DNA from: Stomorhina lunata
Lineage: Eukaryota; Arthropoda; Insecta; Diptera; Rhiniidae
Direction: 5' to 3'
DNA: 64,000 bases
NCBI GenBank assembly: GCA_933228675.1
Contig: OW121743.1
Location: 84,220,938-84,284,937, forward strand
Positions 21,825-34,171 of this stretch are shown one piece after another. Within the stretch, counting starts at the first letter, position 1. Each line of letters begins with the position of its first letter. The notes below the pieces were generated by a model. It did no database searches, was not told the DNA's origin, and was given only the letters and a program-made list of their open reading frames with translations. The position numbers and the translations under genes are program-made.

Positions 21825-22817
21825 ATTTGTCGATAGGTATTCTTTGTTTAAACCTCTAACATCACTGTTTTAAAGGTTTCATAGTTACTCCTAAGATGCA
21901 ACAACATTTTAAACGAATTCTTATAAATTTTTTACTTCTAAGGCAAAACTAATCCATTTGATTTTATTACAGTTTAAGTTTTTTTTTGGCTTCTAAGCCT
22001 ACAGGTTCACTTCATTATTTATTATTGTTATTTTAATTCTATTATTTTAACAATAAATTCGTATTGACTTAAAAACTGCAAAAACAATTATTACAAAAAA
22101 TCTAGTGATATATTTATTTTATTTTATTTAAATTTATTTTTTAAACTAATCAAAAGCTATAGCTAAATAAACAAATTAAAACAAATATTTAAATGAAAAC
22201 TTAAACAAATATTTTTGTTATGATTTAAGAAAAATGTGGTATATATTTTTATTAAATTGTATTTTGTTAATTAAAGCTTCAAGAACAAAATTGTGTTGTA
22301 ATAATAGAAAAAGTATAACAAATATAAAATTATATAAAAAGATGGAAAATTTCAATTATTAAACAAATCTCCACAAGAGTTCTGTGAACTTTATGGATAT
22401 CAATATGCTTAAAAATTTAATTTTATAATGAAAATATGAGATTGTTAAAAAAAAAATACATTGTATTATTTGAAATAAAACATAGCAAAAAAATTTTTTG
22501 TAAAAAACATAACGAAATTTTGTTGCATACATTTGGGAGGTTAAAATAGTTTGCTTCTTTTTTTAAGAAAATCGTTTCGCATACTTTCGGTAGGAATTGT
22601 GATAAAACCACTTTTTATTATTATTAAGTATTAAATTCAATTGAGTTCATTAAATAATTTTTTCTAGCCTTCTCCTTAAAGTAAAAAAATATTATTTTTA
22701 AATATTTTATATTTCAGTAGAAATCAAATGTCATTTGCTTCATATGTTATTCAAAAGTATAAATAACTTTATTTATTTGAAAATATATCAAAATAAAAGA
22801 CCACGAGAATTCAAACA
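21825..22817. other. Unrecognised AT-rich sequence
   Basis: Nothing repeated or coding is seen. The minus-strand frame 22423-22611 is low-complexity. Confidence 0.45.
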
Positions 22818-22950
22818 GAGTCAAATATCTCCGCATTCGATATCGAGTAACAACTCAGACTTTTCATCAAATATTGTGTAACATACTTTTGGGATTTTCA
22901 AAATAATTTATTTATATCAGCGAACTTTTGACAAATAAGTTCAATAAAGT
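22818..22950. mobile_element. GGGGCCAAAT MITE fragment (M7)
   Basis: TCCGCATTCGATATCGAG is followed by CAAATATTGTGTAACATAC and ACTTTTGACAAATAAGTTC, matching one end of the M1/M9 subtype. The other end is missing. Confidence 0.6.
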
Positions 22951-22960
22951 GAAACTTATG

Positions 22961-23253
22961 TGCATGCGTAGGCAGCCCGTACCACCAGAAGCCGATGACT
23001 TTTTGTAATTTTCGTAAATATTACGATCAGTAATGAAATTCGTTAATGAGTTTTGAATGAATTCAGTTGGTATTTGGATGATAGCAAAGTCGGTTGGTCC
23101 CGCTTTTTAAATGAAAATAGAAAAATAAAATACACAATAAACTAAATCTAAATAAAATTTTATAGCAACAAAATACATAATTCGAGAGACTAAAGAAATA
23201 TAATATCGAATAAATTCTTATATGTATTAAACAATTTTGGATTTTTATATTTT
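22961..23253. repeat. 293 bp segmental duplication, copy 1
   Basis: Matches 24069-24361 at a constant offset of 1108 bp, from TGCATGCGTAGGCAGCCC to GGATTTTTATATTTT, with scattered substitutions. It passes directly into the distal H-block, lacking the 192 bp present after copy 2. Confidence 0.85.
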
Positions 23254-23300
23254 GGTTGGTTAGGCCATCTCATCAGGAGGATTATCCCTAATTCAAGATA
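23254..23300 (+). mobile_element. H-block repeat, copy 5 (distal part only)
   Basis: GGTTGGTTAGGCCATCTCAT and CAGGAGGATTATCCCTAATT only. A TATAG-core array starts immediately after it. Confidence 0.75.
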
Positions 23301-23890
23301 TTTCTATTAAAAAAATTTTTCATAAGAAATTTTTTTTTTTTAAATTGTCAATAGAAAAATTTTTAGAAAAAAATATTCTATAAAAAAATTTTTGGAAAAA
23401 AAATTTCTATAGAAAAATTTTTAATAAAAAAATTTTCTCAAAAAATAACAAGTGTAAAAAAATTTTCTATAAAAAATTTTTGATAAAAAAATTTCTAGAA
23501 AAAAATTTTTCATAAGAAATTTTTCTATAGAAAATTTTTTTATTAAAAAAATTATCAATAGAATATTCTTGAAAAAAAAATTTTCTATAGAAAAATTTTT
23601 GATAAAAAAATTTCTATTAAAAAATTTTTGATAAAAAAAATTTCTAGTAAAAGATTTTTCATAAGAAATTTTTCTATAGAAAATTTTTTTATTAAAAATA
23701 TTTTTGATAAAAAAATTTTTGATAAAAAATTTCTATTAAAAAATTTTTGATAAAAAAAATTCTGTTAAAAAAATTTTTTATAAGAAAATTTTCTATAGAA
23801 AATTATTTTAGTTAAAAAATTGTCAATAGAATATTTTTGATAAAAAAATTTTTGATAGAAAAATTTTTGATAAAAAAATTTTTTATAGAA
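23301..23890. repeat. ~30 bp TATAG-core minisatellite
   Basis: About 20 units built on TTTTCTATAGAAAAATTTTT and GATAAAAAAAT, with ATAAGAAATTTTTCTATAG variants. It closely resembles the array at 24641. Confidence 0.85.
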
Positions 23891-24068
23891 GTTGTTCATA
23901 CCAACTAAGAAACCTTTGTCTGCTTATGCGTAACAACTTTGCTTATTATTATAATATGATCAAATGCACACTTTACGATTTAATTCACTTTGAGTAATTT
24001 TCTGTGGCGCCATCTGTCGGACTTTGCTCATTCCAATTCATAAACCTTCTTCGGATTATCCTTCTTCG
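23891..24068. other. Short unique spacer with a CTCF-like motif
   Basis: Non-repetitive. It contains TGTGGCGCCATCTGTCGG at 24003-24020. Confidence 0.4.
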
Positions 24069-24361
24069 TGCATGCGTAGGCAGCCCATACCACCAGAAGC
24101 CGATGACTTTTTGTAATTTTTGTAAATATTATGATCAGTAATGAAATTTGTTAATTAGTTTTGAATGAATTTAGTTGGTATTTGGATGATAGCAAAATCG
24201 GTTGGTGCCGCTTTGTTAAAAAAAATAGAAAAATAAAATACACAAGAAACTAAATCTAAATCCAATTTATAGCAAAAAAATACATAATTCGAGAGACTAA
24301 AGAAATATAATATCGAATAAATTGTTATATGTAATAAACAATTTTGGATTTTTATATTTTT
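24069..24361. repeat. 293 bp segmental duplication, copy 2
   Basis: Partner of 22961-23253. A larger duplication of this block with its H-block and array best explains the 22.96-25.3 kb arrangement. Its minus-strand open frame is unlikely to be a gene because the paired copy is not kept open. Confidence 0.85.
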
Positions 24362-24419
24362 TAGATAAAGAAATATTTTTTTAGATATTTTATATAGAAG
24401 CACTTTTTATAAAAAAAAA

Positions 24420-24640
24420 TTCTTTTAAAAGTTTTACTGTAGTGTATTGCACCAAGATCCAAATTTATTACAATTATTTATTATTGCAATAAAAAGTTTT
24501 TTGATAAAACCAAAAAATGTTGGTGGGGAAACCTCTCCTCGACGCGCTTCGATGGTTGGTTAGGCAATCTCATCAGGAGGATTATCCCTAATTCAAGACA
24601 GAGCGAAACCACACACTATTGTTGTTCTGTTTCTATTAAA
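24420..24640 (+). mobile_element. H-block repeat, copy 6
   Basis: Complete core: GTTTTACTGTAGTGTATTGC, hairpin, AATGTTGGTGGGGAAACC, TCCTCGACGCGCTTCGATGG, GTTGGTTAGGCAATCTCATC, AGGAGGATTATCCCTAATTC. It runs straight into an array. Confidence 0.85.
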
Positions 24641-25275
24641 ATGAATTTTCATAAGAAATTTTTCCATACAAATTTTTTTTATTAAAAAAATTCTCAATAG
24701 AAAAATTTTTGGAAAAAAAAAATATGGAATAAAAAATAATTTTCTATAAAAAATTTTTGATAAAAAAAATTTCTAGAAGAAAAATTTTTCATTAGAAATT
24801 TTTCTATAGAAAATTTTTTTATTAAAAAAATGATCAATAGAATATTTTTGATAAAAAAATTTTCTATAGAAAAATTTTTGATAAAAAAATTTTTTATAGA
24901 AAAATTTTGATAAAAAAATTTTTTATAGAAAAATTTTTGATAAAAAAATTTTTTATAGAAAAATGTTTGATAAAAAATATTTCTATTAAAAAGTTTTTCA
25001 TAAGAAATTTTTCCATAGAAAAATTTTTTTATTAAAAAAATTGTCAATAGAAATATTTTTGGTAAAAACAATTTCTATAAACAAATTTTTGATAAAAAAA
25101 TTTTTTATGGAAAAATTTTTGATAAAAAATATTTGTATCAAACATTTTTTATACAAAATTTTTTTTATAAAAAGTTTTTCTATAGAAAATTTTTGATAAA
25201 AAAAATTTTTCATAGAAAAAATTTTTGATAAAAAAATTTTCTATGGAAAAATGTTCGATAAAAATATATTTAAAA
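24641..25275. repeat. 30 bp TATAG-core minisatellite
   Basis: Period 30 bp is clear at 24905-24965 (TTTTGATAAAAAAATTTTTT + ATAGAAAAAT). The minus-strand open frames here are repeat translations rich in Phe, Lys, Ile and Asn. Confidence 0.9.
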
Positions 25276-25330
25276 AAATTGAGTAGAAAACTTGTTCTTT
25301 TTATTATTAAAACTTCAGAACTACTGTGCT

Positions 25331-25447
25331 GTTTATATAACTCAAGCGGCTGACGATTGAGTGAAATTTAGATGTGTTTTGTTTTTCTAACAAAAACAAA
25401 ATACATGTAAATTTCTGTCAATCGTCAGCCGCTTTAGTTATATAAAC
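25331..25447. mobile_element. 117 bp foldback element
   Basis: Arms 25331-25386 and 25392-25447 (56 bp each) pair around a CTAAC loop. Each arm starts GTTTATATAACT, has AAGCGGCTGACGATTGA and ends TTTTGTTTTT, with about 7 mismatches. Size and symmetry fit a miniature foldback transposon; a hairpin RNA is an alternative. Confidence 0.8.
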
Positions 25448-25564
25448 CCCACATACATATTGAAATAAATACCTATTTTAGTTAAATGTATAAAAAAGAC
25501 GGCAACTCTGTCGTCGATTTTTTTGTTCTGTTCTCTTTGTGGCGACCTCGGCTTTTTTGTTATA

Positions 25565-25656
25565 TATTATTTAGATATTCCTAAAAATATGCTACACAAA
25601 TAATTCTAAAATATCTAACATTTAAAGCGATATCGAATGTGACGATTTGGCCCCTG
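25565..25656. mobile_element. GGGGCCAAAT MITE end fragment (M8)
   Basis: AAATATGCTACACAAATAAT and GCGATATCGAATGTGACG lead into ATTTGGCCCCTG. Only one end is preserved; a further GCATACTTTAAGGAG motif lies at about 25710. Confidence 0.65.
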
Positions 25657-27510
25657 ATATAGCAATCGACTCTAATGAATATATTTGAAGTCAAAGTTGT
25701 ATTGCATACTTTAAGGAGACTTGAAATAAATACATTTTTTTTATATTAATCCATTCAAATCCATCTTAGATGGTAAAAAATTCCTCTGTTTAAGATTCTT
25801 TAGTACAAATTTCTTTGCTCTACAATCCCAATATAGCTCTTTTTTACAAAAATAGTCAATATTAGCTCTAAAATATTTACTTTTTTTCCTAAAATCCTTC
25901 TTAAAATTCTAAAAATGTTAGTGTATTAACATAGGGGTAATAAACTGAAACAAATAAACCTTTCTAAAAGATCCTTTGCAAACAGTAAAGAAATATGCCG
26001 GCTTAATCCCTATTAATGTCTAATATCATCAGACTTTAATTACAAAATTTTTTCATATTTTTGTGAAACAAAAAAATTAAACTTTTCCACCAAAAACTTT
26101 GCTTATGATATTAACTAACTTTTAAAATTTCTAAATTTAAAAAATCTTCCTTTCAAATGGTATTAAGGTATTTCGTTTTCCTTGAAGCAAATGGCCTTGT
26201 AAGGAGCTAATAAATAACCTTTTTTCCACTGTTTCAATTTTTTTTTCACAAAAATCGCTTTTTGCTGAAAGGAAAAACGAAAAGTTTTTTTAAGCAAAAA
26301 ATTTTGGTCAAAATATTTGACATTAACATAAAATAAGGAAAAAATTAGAAAATATATTTTTAACTTTTTTTTTTAAAGGAAAAACTTTTTTTATATAAAA
26401 AAGAAAAAAATAAAACAAAATTGTTTTGAAAAGTATAGGAAAATGTTTAAGCCTTTTGCATTGGAGGCATACTTAAGCCCTTTAGACAAATGGAATTTAA
26501 TAAAACTTTGAAATATTTTTACTGTTGAAAAAAATTATGCTAAACGCAACTTTTTTAAAAAAAGAAATTATAATTTTAAATTCCTCAATGTTTATTGATC
26601 TCTTTTTAAAACCTTTTGTTAAGCTAAACATAACAATTTAATACCTCAAAAAGCTTTTGGTTTCGTTATTATTTTCCACCACTCACAATCTCTGGGGTAA
26701 AGGGAGGTTGGGGCGGAAATGAAAGAGACATAAACAATGTTTAACATTATATCCTTTTGTAAAAATTATTCAAATTATATTATTTTATACCTTAATTTCG
26801 TTTATTCGTTACATGAAAGCACAACAAGAAAATGGAAGAAAAAAAAACTTTTCTTATTACTTCTTACGGTTTTATGGTTTCATTTATTTTATACAAATTT
26901 TTTTTCAACTTGGCCTTTTATGCCAACAGAGAAGCAAAATAAGAAAAATTCACCTGAGATTTTTGTTTTATCATAAAATATCTATAAGTGTGTTACAACA
27001 CATACACACAGAGATACAACTTATATAAGGATATGTGTGCTTCTCTCAGATTTATGTGCTTGTGTACGCTTTATGTCCTTTTAGTGGGTTTTCTTTACTT
27101 CTGTCATAAAATGATTGATATCTTCAATCAGATAAATTTATTTATTATTGCATTTCAATTACATACATTTCAAAAGCAGCTTAATATTTTTCATTTTATT
27201 ATTTTATTGATATTTTTACGAGTAATAATCTTATTCTCATCATGTCATCTACATAAATAGTTAAATCATGAAATTTGTATTGAAAAGTCTCATTTAAAGG
27301 CAAACAAACAAGTAAGAGTCCTTAAAGGAGATTTTATAATAATTGCAAAAAAAATATTGAAAAACAATTAATTAAGTTGTCCTGGTGAATGATATAAGAT
27401 GTGTAGTATAAATTATTTATAATAAAGATGAGTTATTCATATAAGATGATTAAGAAAGGATTTTTCTTTAATCAATTTATGGTCGAAATCTTTTGAATAT
27501 AATTAAAATT
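25657..27510. other. Unrecognised, single-copy-like sequence
   Basis: Includes a GGGGTAAAGGGAGGTTGGGG patch at about 26693-26712, the most G-rich stretch nearby. Small open frames at 26737-27260 (plus) overlap each other and lack motifs. Confidence 0.4.
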
Positions 27511-27514
27511 TTAA

Positions 27515-29655
27515 AATGTTGATATACATTTTTAAAAGAAAAATTTTTGGTATTTAAATTCTTATATAAAAATTTTAAGTATTCAAATTTTTAAAGCAAA
27601 ATTTAATAGAAAAAATTTCGATATTAAAATTTTTATTGAAAAATTTCCGGTATTGAATTTTTTATAGAAGAATTTTCAGCATTTAAATTTTTACAGCAAA
27701 ATTTTTGATATCAAAATTTTTATAGACAAATTTTTGAAATTAAAAAAAAATCGGTATTAAAAAAATTGGGTATTAAAATTTATAGAATTATTTAAAAAAA
27801 AAAAAAACTTTTGGTATTAAAATTTTTGTAGAAAAATTTTTAATATTAAAATTATTATAAAAAATTTTCCATATTTAAACTTTTAAAGAAAAATTTTCGG
27901 TAGAAAATTTTTCGTTATAAAATTTTTATAGAATTTTTTTTGTTTTGATTTTTGTTATTAAAATGTTTGTAGAAAAATTTTGCTATTCAAATTTTTATAG
28001 AAAAATTTTGGTATTCAAATTTTTATAGAAAAATTTTGATATTCAAATTTTTATAGAAAAATTTTGGTATTCAAATTTTTATAGAAAAACTTTCGTATTC
28101 AAATTTTTATAGAAAAATTTTGGTTTTCAAATTTTTATAAAAAAATTTGGTATTTTTATAAAAAAATTTTAGGTTGGAAATTTTTAATAAAAAAATTTTT
28201 GTTATAAAAATAATTTATACAATTTTTATAGTAAAATATTCGCTTAATTTTTATAGAAAAATTTTCCGTTTCAAATTTTTATAACTAAATTTTCGTTATA
28301 AGATTTTTATAGAAAAATTTTTGTTATACAATTTTGAAAGTTTTTCTTTATAAAATTGTTGTTATATAATTTTTGTAGAAAAATTTTTATAGAAGAATTT
28401 TCGGTATTCAAATTTTTATAGAACATTTTCGGTTTAAAATTTGTATAGAAAATTTTTCGATATAAAATTTTTATAGCAAAATTTTCGGTATAAAATTTTT
28501 ATAGAAAATTTTCGGTTTAAAATTTTTATAGAAAATTTTTCGATATAAAATTTTTATAGCAAAATTTTCGGTATAAAATTTTTATAGAAAAATTTTCGGC
28601 AAAAAAATTTTATAGAAAAATTTTGGTCTTTAAATTTTAACAGAAAATTTCCGTATAAAAATCTTAAATGAAAAATTTTTGGCATAAAATTTTAAAAAGA
28701 AATTTTTGTTATAAAAATTAAAAAGAACAATTTTTATTTGAAAATTTTTATAGAAAAATATTCGCAATACAAATTTTTTAGAAAAACTTTCGTCATAAAA
28801 TTTTTATAGTAAAATAATCGTCATAAAATTTTTATAGTAAAATTGGTCTAAAATTTTTATAGTAAAATTGGTCTAAAATTTTTATAGTAAAATTTTCGGT
28901 ATACAAAATTTAAAAGGAACATTATCGGTATTAAAACTTTTATAAAAAAGTTTTGGTATTAAAATTTGAAGAATTTTCGTATAAAAATTTTTTAATTAAA
29001 ATTTTTGTAGAAAAATTTTCTTATTAAAATTTTTATAGAAAAAATTTTCGGGTTAAAATTTTATAGAAAAAATTTTCGGCTTAAAATTTTTATAGAAAAA
29101 TTTTGGGTATAAAATTTTTATAGAAAAATTTTGGTTATAAAATTTTTATAGAGAAATTTTTATAGTACAAAATTTTTATAGAAAAATTTTCGGTACAAAA
29201 TTTTTATAGAAAAATTTTCGGTAAAAAATTTTCATAGAAAAATTTTCGGTAAAAAATTTTCATAGAAAAATTTTCGGTACAAAATTTTTATAGAAAAATT
29301 TTTGGTATAAAATTTTTATAGAAAAAATTTCGGTATAAAAATTTAATAAAAAAATTTTCGGTATAAAATTTTTATAGAAAAATTTTCGGTATAAAATTTT
29401 TCTAGAAAAATTTTTGGTATAAAATTTTTATAGAAAAATTTTCGGTATAAAATTTTAATAGAAAAATTTTCGGTATAGAATTTTTCTAGAAAAATTTTCG
29501 CCATAAAATTTGTAAAAAAAATTTTCATTATAAAATTTTTATAGAAAAATTTTTTGTATAAACATTTTTATTGAAGAATTTTCTATAAAAATTTTTAACA
29601 TACAATTTTTCAACAACATTTTTCGGTATAAAATTTTTATACAAAAACTTTTAAC
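27515..29655 (+). repeat. 28 bp minisatellite (TTTTTATAGAAAAATTTTCG type)
   Basis: About 75 units with a clear 28 bp period (for example 29355 to 29383): TTTTTATAGAAAAATTTTCG + GTATAAAA. Stretches such as 28000-28120 (TTTTGGTATTCAAA variants) and 29040-29480 are more uniform. The minus-strand frame 29343-29528 is the repeat read three units at a time. Confidence 0.92.
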
Positions 29656-32512
29656 TATTTTTGCTAATAGAGTTTAATTTCCTCCCTTACTTTTGGTTAA
29701 TTAAAGTTTTATGTTTAAAACCTAAAGTTAAAGCACTTTCCAAGAAAGTTCCAAGTTTATTTTGTATTACCAACAAATTTTAAACTTTAGTTTTTATAAG
29801 TGAAACATAAAACTAGTTGCTTTCAAATGCCTTCCGGTGTTCACTCTAAATGCATTAATTTTCTATAGTTTTTCTTAAATTTCCTGTACTTTCTCTCTCA
29901 CAAAGCTTCTATCATAATATTTTGACAAATTAACCAAAATTGTTGACCCACAAAAAAAGAACCAACTAAAAGTTCTTAGAAAACCAGGACAAACTTTAAA
30001 CTAGAAAATAACTAAAAAAAAAGCGAAAATCATTTTATACATATATGTAAAAAGAACAAAATTGAAAAAAAAGGAATATACAAAGGATTTCATTTGCTCT
30101 CAAACGTCAAAACTGACACACAAGTCTAGAAAACCATATGTTGGCAATTTATCAGGTTTTTTTTCCTCCGTTTCATAAATATTTCTTCTCATACTCGAAC
30201 AAACGAGATGATACTTTGTCAAAAATGTAAAAATTCTTTGTAAAAAGAAAATAAAAAAATAAATTATTTACTAGACCGGGACTATACGTATAGAGAGAGA
30301 ATATTATGAAAGGAAAACATTTTGTAGAGGATAAAAAACAAAATCTAAAGCGCGAAAAAAGATAAAACTGTTGGAAACTAGAAAAAAGAAGGCCAAAGAT
30401 ATTATATTACGAAATGTAAGAGTATATTATTATGAGTAATAGATAAATATAATCATAAAAAAAACTAACATGTTTAGGATTGTAACTATGGAAAATTGTT
30501 ATATACTGTGGCATTGAACTCATCATCAGGATAATGGTTGGTCAGCAAAATGAGGTAAATGGGTTTTGATAAACTTTTTTTAAGATGCATCAAAAGCGCT
30601 ATCTTCAAACGCTATATATGGCCTAATCAGTGCCAAGAAGGAAAAAGAGTTCAAATTTTTTCACAATTTATTGTCAACCTTTTCTCAAATATGGTTTGAG
30701 CCTTTATCAAATAATAGAATTTTGAATTAACATTCAGTAATGAACTACATATGTTGACTTTCAAAAAACTAAAAAATAAACATTTTCACATGCGTTTGAT
30801 TCTATCTGTTAGAGAAACAAGATCTTATAGTAAATTAACAAAAAAAATTTTGACATAATTTGACACAATACAAAAATGTTTCAAGAGCTGAAAAATAATA
30901 TATTACTTTTAAAATTTGTTAAAAAACTATTTGTAGTTAAGTAAACAGAAAGGCCCATGATTTCGGCATATCATACAAAAAATTTATTTTATTTCACTTT
31001 TTATTGTTTTTAAGCTAAATATGCAAATATATGCAATTAATTTTAATACTGTTCTAAGCTAACCCCTTTAGAGTTTACCATAATATAAATTTAGTTTGAT
31101 GAGACTTAACAGAAAAAAATCATGTTCCATCCAATATAAAGAAAGTTTTAGCAAAAAAAATTTAATCAAAAAAAAGTTTTAAAAGTACATAGTTATCAAG
31201 CTTTTGAATCATGAAATCAATTATTAATGGAACCGTAAATCTTTAAATAGTAAATAGATCCAAAAACTAGTAAGAATGCCAGTCGAGCCAGATCATCATA
31301 TACCCTACAACACTGCGGACATATGTAGATATATTGAAGAACTTAAGAAAATTTTACTTTATGCGTTACAATCAATAACTACTATATTTTTTGTGTTATT
31401 ATTTGTTTATAAGTTTTTTTGTTAATTTAAAGCATTAAAGTGGCTTTTCTCAAGAGATCTTGTATGGGAGCTATGACCTATTTCAACAAAATTTGCTATA
31501 GTAATTTTATTGTATATGTTAGCAATATTTTTCTAAATTTCTTTAAAATAATTTCTGTATGTATTGACCATATTTCTTATTCCGAAAAGTGAGCCCTATC
31601 GGAAGTATTCAAAATAATGGGCCAATCATAGCCAATTTTAAGTTAAAATTGGCTAAAATTGGTCCATTGTTAAAATTTTTAACAACAAAAGCCCCACACC
31701 CAAAAATAAATGATCCTCTAAATTTTATAAAGATTTAAGCAAATTTGTGACTTTGAGGAATATAAAACTATAATTCAGGAAGAAAATTATTTGGGAGGTA
31801 CCCTAAATTTTTTTACGATTTTGTAAATTTTTACCAGGATATATCTTGGAAGCAAAAAATATTTTATACCAAGGGTCATGAAAGTTTCTGGAAAATTGTG
31901 GCCTAGACTTTATATGACAAATTTTTCGATAAAATTAGGTATTTTTACTTTTTTTTTAATAAACTCACTACTAACAAATGGATTTCCATAGTGGAAGTCT
32001 TTTGCTATTTAAAAGAATCCTAAGTTTACGACCGTCGAGTAACAGTGGTAAGTTTTCGGTACTTTAATTTTTGTATGAATTAAAAAAATATTTTTTTTTC
32101 AATTTTGCAGAATTTTTTTTTTGTAATTTTCGATGTTAATAACTCTAAAACTGTTGATGTTAATAAAATTGGACAAATAGTTTTCAAGATATATTAATTG
32201 AGACATCCTCTATTAAAAATTCAAAACTTTAGATAAAAAAGTAAAAAATTTCGGTCGTTTTTGAACTTCTTTGCCTAAAAAGTAGTTAATTTGGATTGTA
32301 ATTTTGACAAAGTTTGTAATTTTAACATAGTTTTTGGAGATTGGAAGCTATTAGAGACATATCTCATTTGTTCCTCTAAACAGAGACAATTCAAAATTTT
32401 TCTCTTTTTGCAAAAAATTGATGTAAGTTGTGAAAATATTACTTAATTTTCTTAACAATTTTGATACAGTTTTATCCCTTTGTTTTAATTTAAATGTAGT
32501 AGTAAAAAAAAA
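29656..32512. other. Unrecognised sequence; possible decayed TATACCC relative
   Basis: Mostly non-repetitive. At 31280-31640 weak matches to the TATACCC family appear (CATATACCCTACAAC, GTATGGGAGCTATGACC), suggesting an old copy. No gene is recognised. Confidence 0.35.
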
Positions 32513-32806
32513 TAGGGGCCAAATCTTCGCATTTGATATCCATCGAATTGTAATATATTTCAGAAACATTTGTTTAGCATACTTTAGGGATAATCTAAGT
32601 AATATATAACATATAAGATTCTTGTGACAAATAAGTTGCAATATAGTAACTTATTTGTCACAAGTTCCCTGATAGTTAAAGAATTTCATTAAAAGTAATA
32701 TTCTGACAAATAAACGGATTTATTTAGATATCAACTTTTTGCGAAATGAATTATTTTAAAAATCCTTAAGGTATGCTACACAATATTTGCTTAAAAGTTT
32801 GGCCCG
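32513..32806 (+). mobile_element. GGGGCCAAAT MITE, copy M9
   Basis: Starts AGGGGCCAAATCTTCGCATT and ends AAGTTTGGCCCG. Subtype shared with M1 and M10 (ACAAATAAG, GATATCAACTTTTTGCG). It carries an internal perfect hairpin at 32621-32664. Confidence 0.75.
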
Positions 32807-33435
32807 TTTTTTCGACTAATAAAAGTTTGAAAATTTTAAGTTGCCTTTATTTTGAAGAACTAATGCTATATATGAATTTCTAAACTAAAATGGTTAAAAT
32901 GAGTTCTGGGATCTGTTGATTAATTGTCTTCAAATTAACAAATTCTTATTTCGTGTAGGAGGTATGGTCAACTTATGGACAATTTTTGAAGAATTTGGTG
33001 CATGGATTTTTATCTGCATTATTTGTGCTAAATTTTTATTGAAAGTAATTTAAATTTGTAGCTTCAATGGACTAAAACATCAATTACAAGACGACAGCCC
33101 AGTAGAAGATACGTAAAACATTAGACCTAAAACGAAAGTTTGTGCGAAAATTTCTTTCCAATTGTCCCCGGTTACATGCTTTTCGTAGGCATTTAGTCAC
33201 ACGGGCGGACGTTAAATCGATTCGTGAATTGATGCTGATAAAATGTTATGTTGTTATTAGAAGCATATTTTTGAATTGTAATCAAAAGCTTTGAAGGGTA
33301 CAATGAAGCAATTAAAAGTTCAGGCTTCTTCGATTTAAAAATTTTGTGAAAGCTTCTTTAACTTCGAATATTTACGAGTTTGAGGTATCGACAAATTTCC
33401 TAAAATTTTACCACATTCCTAAACGGTGCCGAGAT
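32807..33435. other. Unrecognised sequence
   Basis: Base composition is more balanced around 33070-33260, but no frame or motif is recognised. Confidence 0.35.
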
Positions 33436-34171
33436 ATTTTTATGCCCATAGGTGGAAAGGGTATAATAAGTTTGTGCTGCTTTATGTAACACATAATAAT
33501 ATTTGTCTTAGACCCACCTTTTAGTATACCATATAGGCTAAGAATCACTTTCTGAGTCGATTTAGCGATGTCAGTCAGTCCGGACGGACGGACATATCCC
33601 AATTCTAAAGATAATTTGATAAAATTTGGCACAAATAATCCTTTTGATAGTTGGACCATGTCTACTAAAATTTGTCAAAATCGATCCATTATTTATGGTA
33701 CCTGCCATAGGTTCCACTTCCCGCAATTGATATTTTGGCCACAAATATCAATATTTTTCATGAAATTTAAAACAAATATGTAAACCAAAATCATTGTTCC
33801 AAATTTCGTGGAAATCGGTCCACATTTGACCATAGCTCCCATACAATCTCTTCTGTAAAAACGCACTAAATGAGACAAAAATCTTTTAAACTCTCATAAC
33901 TCTGAAGATAATAGAAATTTTTAGTTTATTTTTTGCAAACATAATTTTTGTAACTTGCTAAATTTCGAGATAATCGGTCTACATTGGACCCTAGCTCTCA
34001 TATAAGTCCAAATTACGGAAACAGCTTAAATATATATATTATGAGAAAATGTTTGTATTATGGCAAATTTTAGCAAATATTTGCTTTTATACAGGAAATA
34101 GAACACCTTTGACCTAAGTGGAGAAGGGTTTCGTATGTTCGGGCTTGACCGACTATAGCCCTTTCTTACTT
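33436..34171 (+). mobile_element. TATACCC dispersed repeat, copy T4
   Basis: About 736 bp; the left end is shortened (TATGCCCATAGGTGGAAAGG lacks the TTCACCACC part). The right end is GAAGGGTTTCGTATG then CTTTCTTACTTG. The short runs of GTCAG and GGACGGACGGAC replace the usual GTCCGTCC run. Confidence 0.82.

Noticed and set aside
24694..25213. Open frames rich in Phe, Lys, Ile and Asn on the minus strand
   Set aside because: They translate the 30 bp array (period divisible by 3 keeps frames open); the same applies to 6414-6605, 7794-7985, 29343-29528 and 38265-38465.
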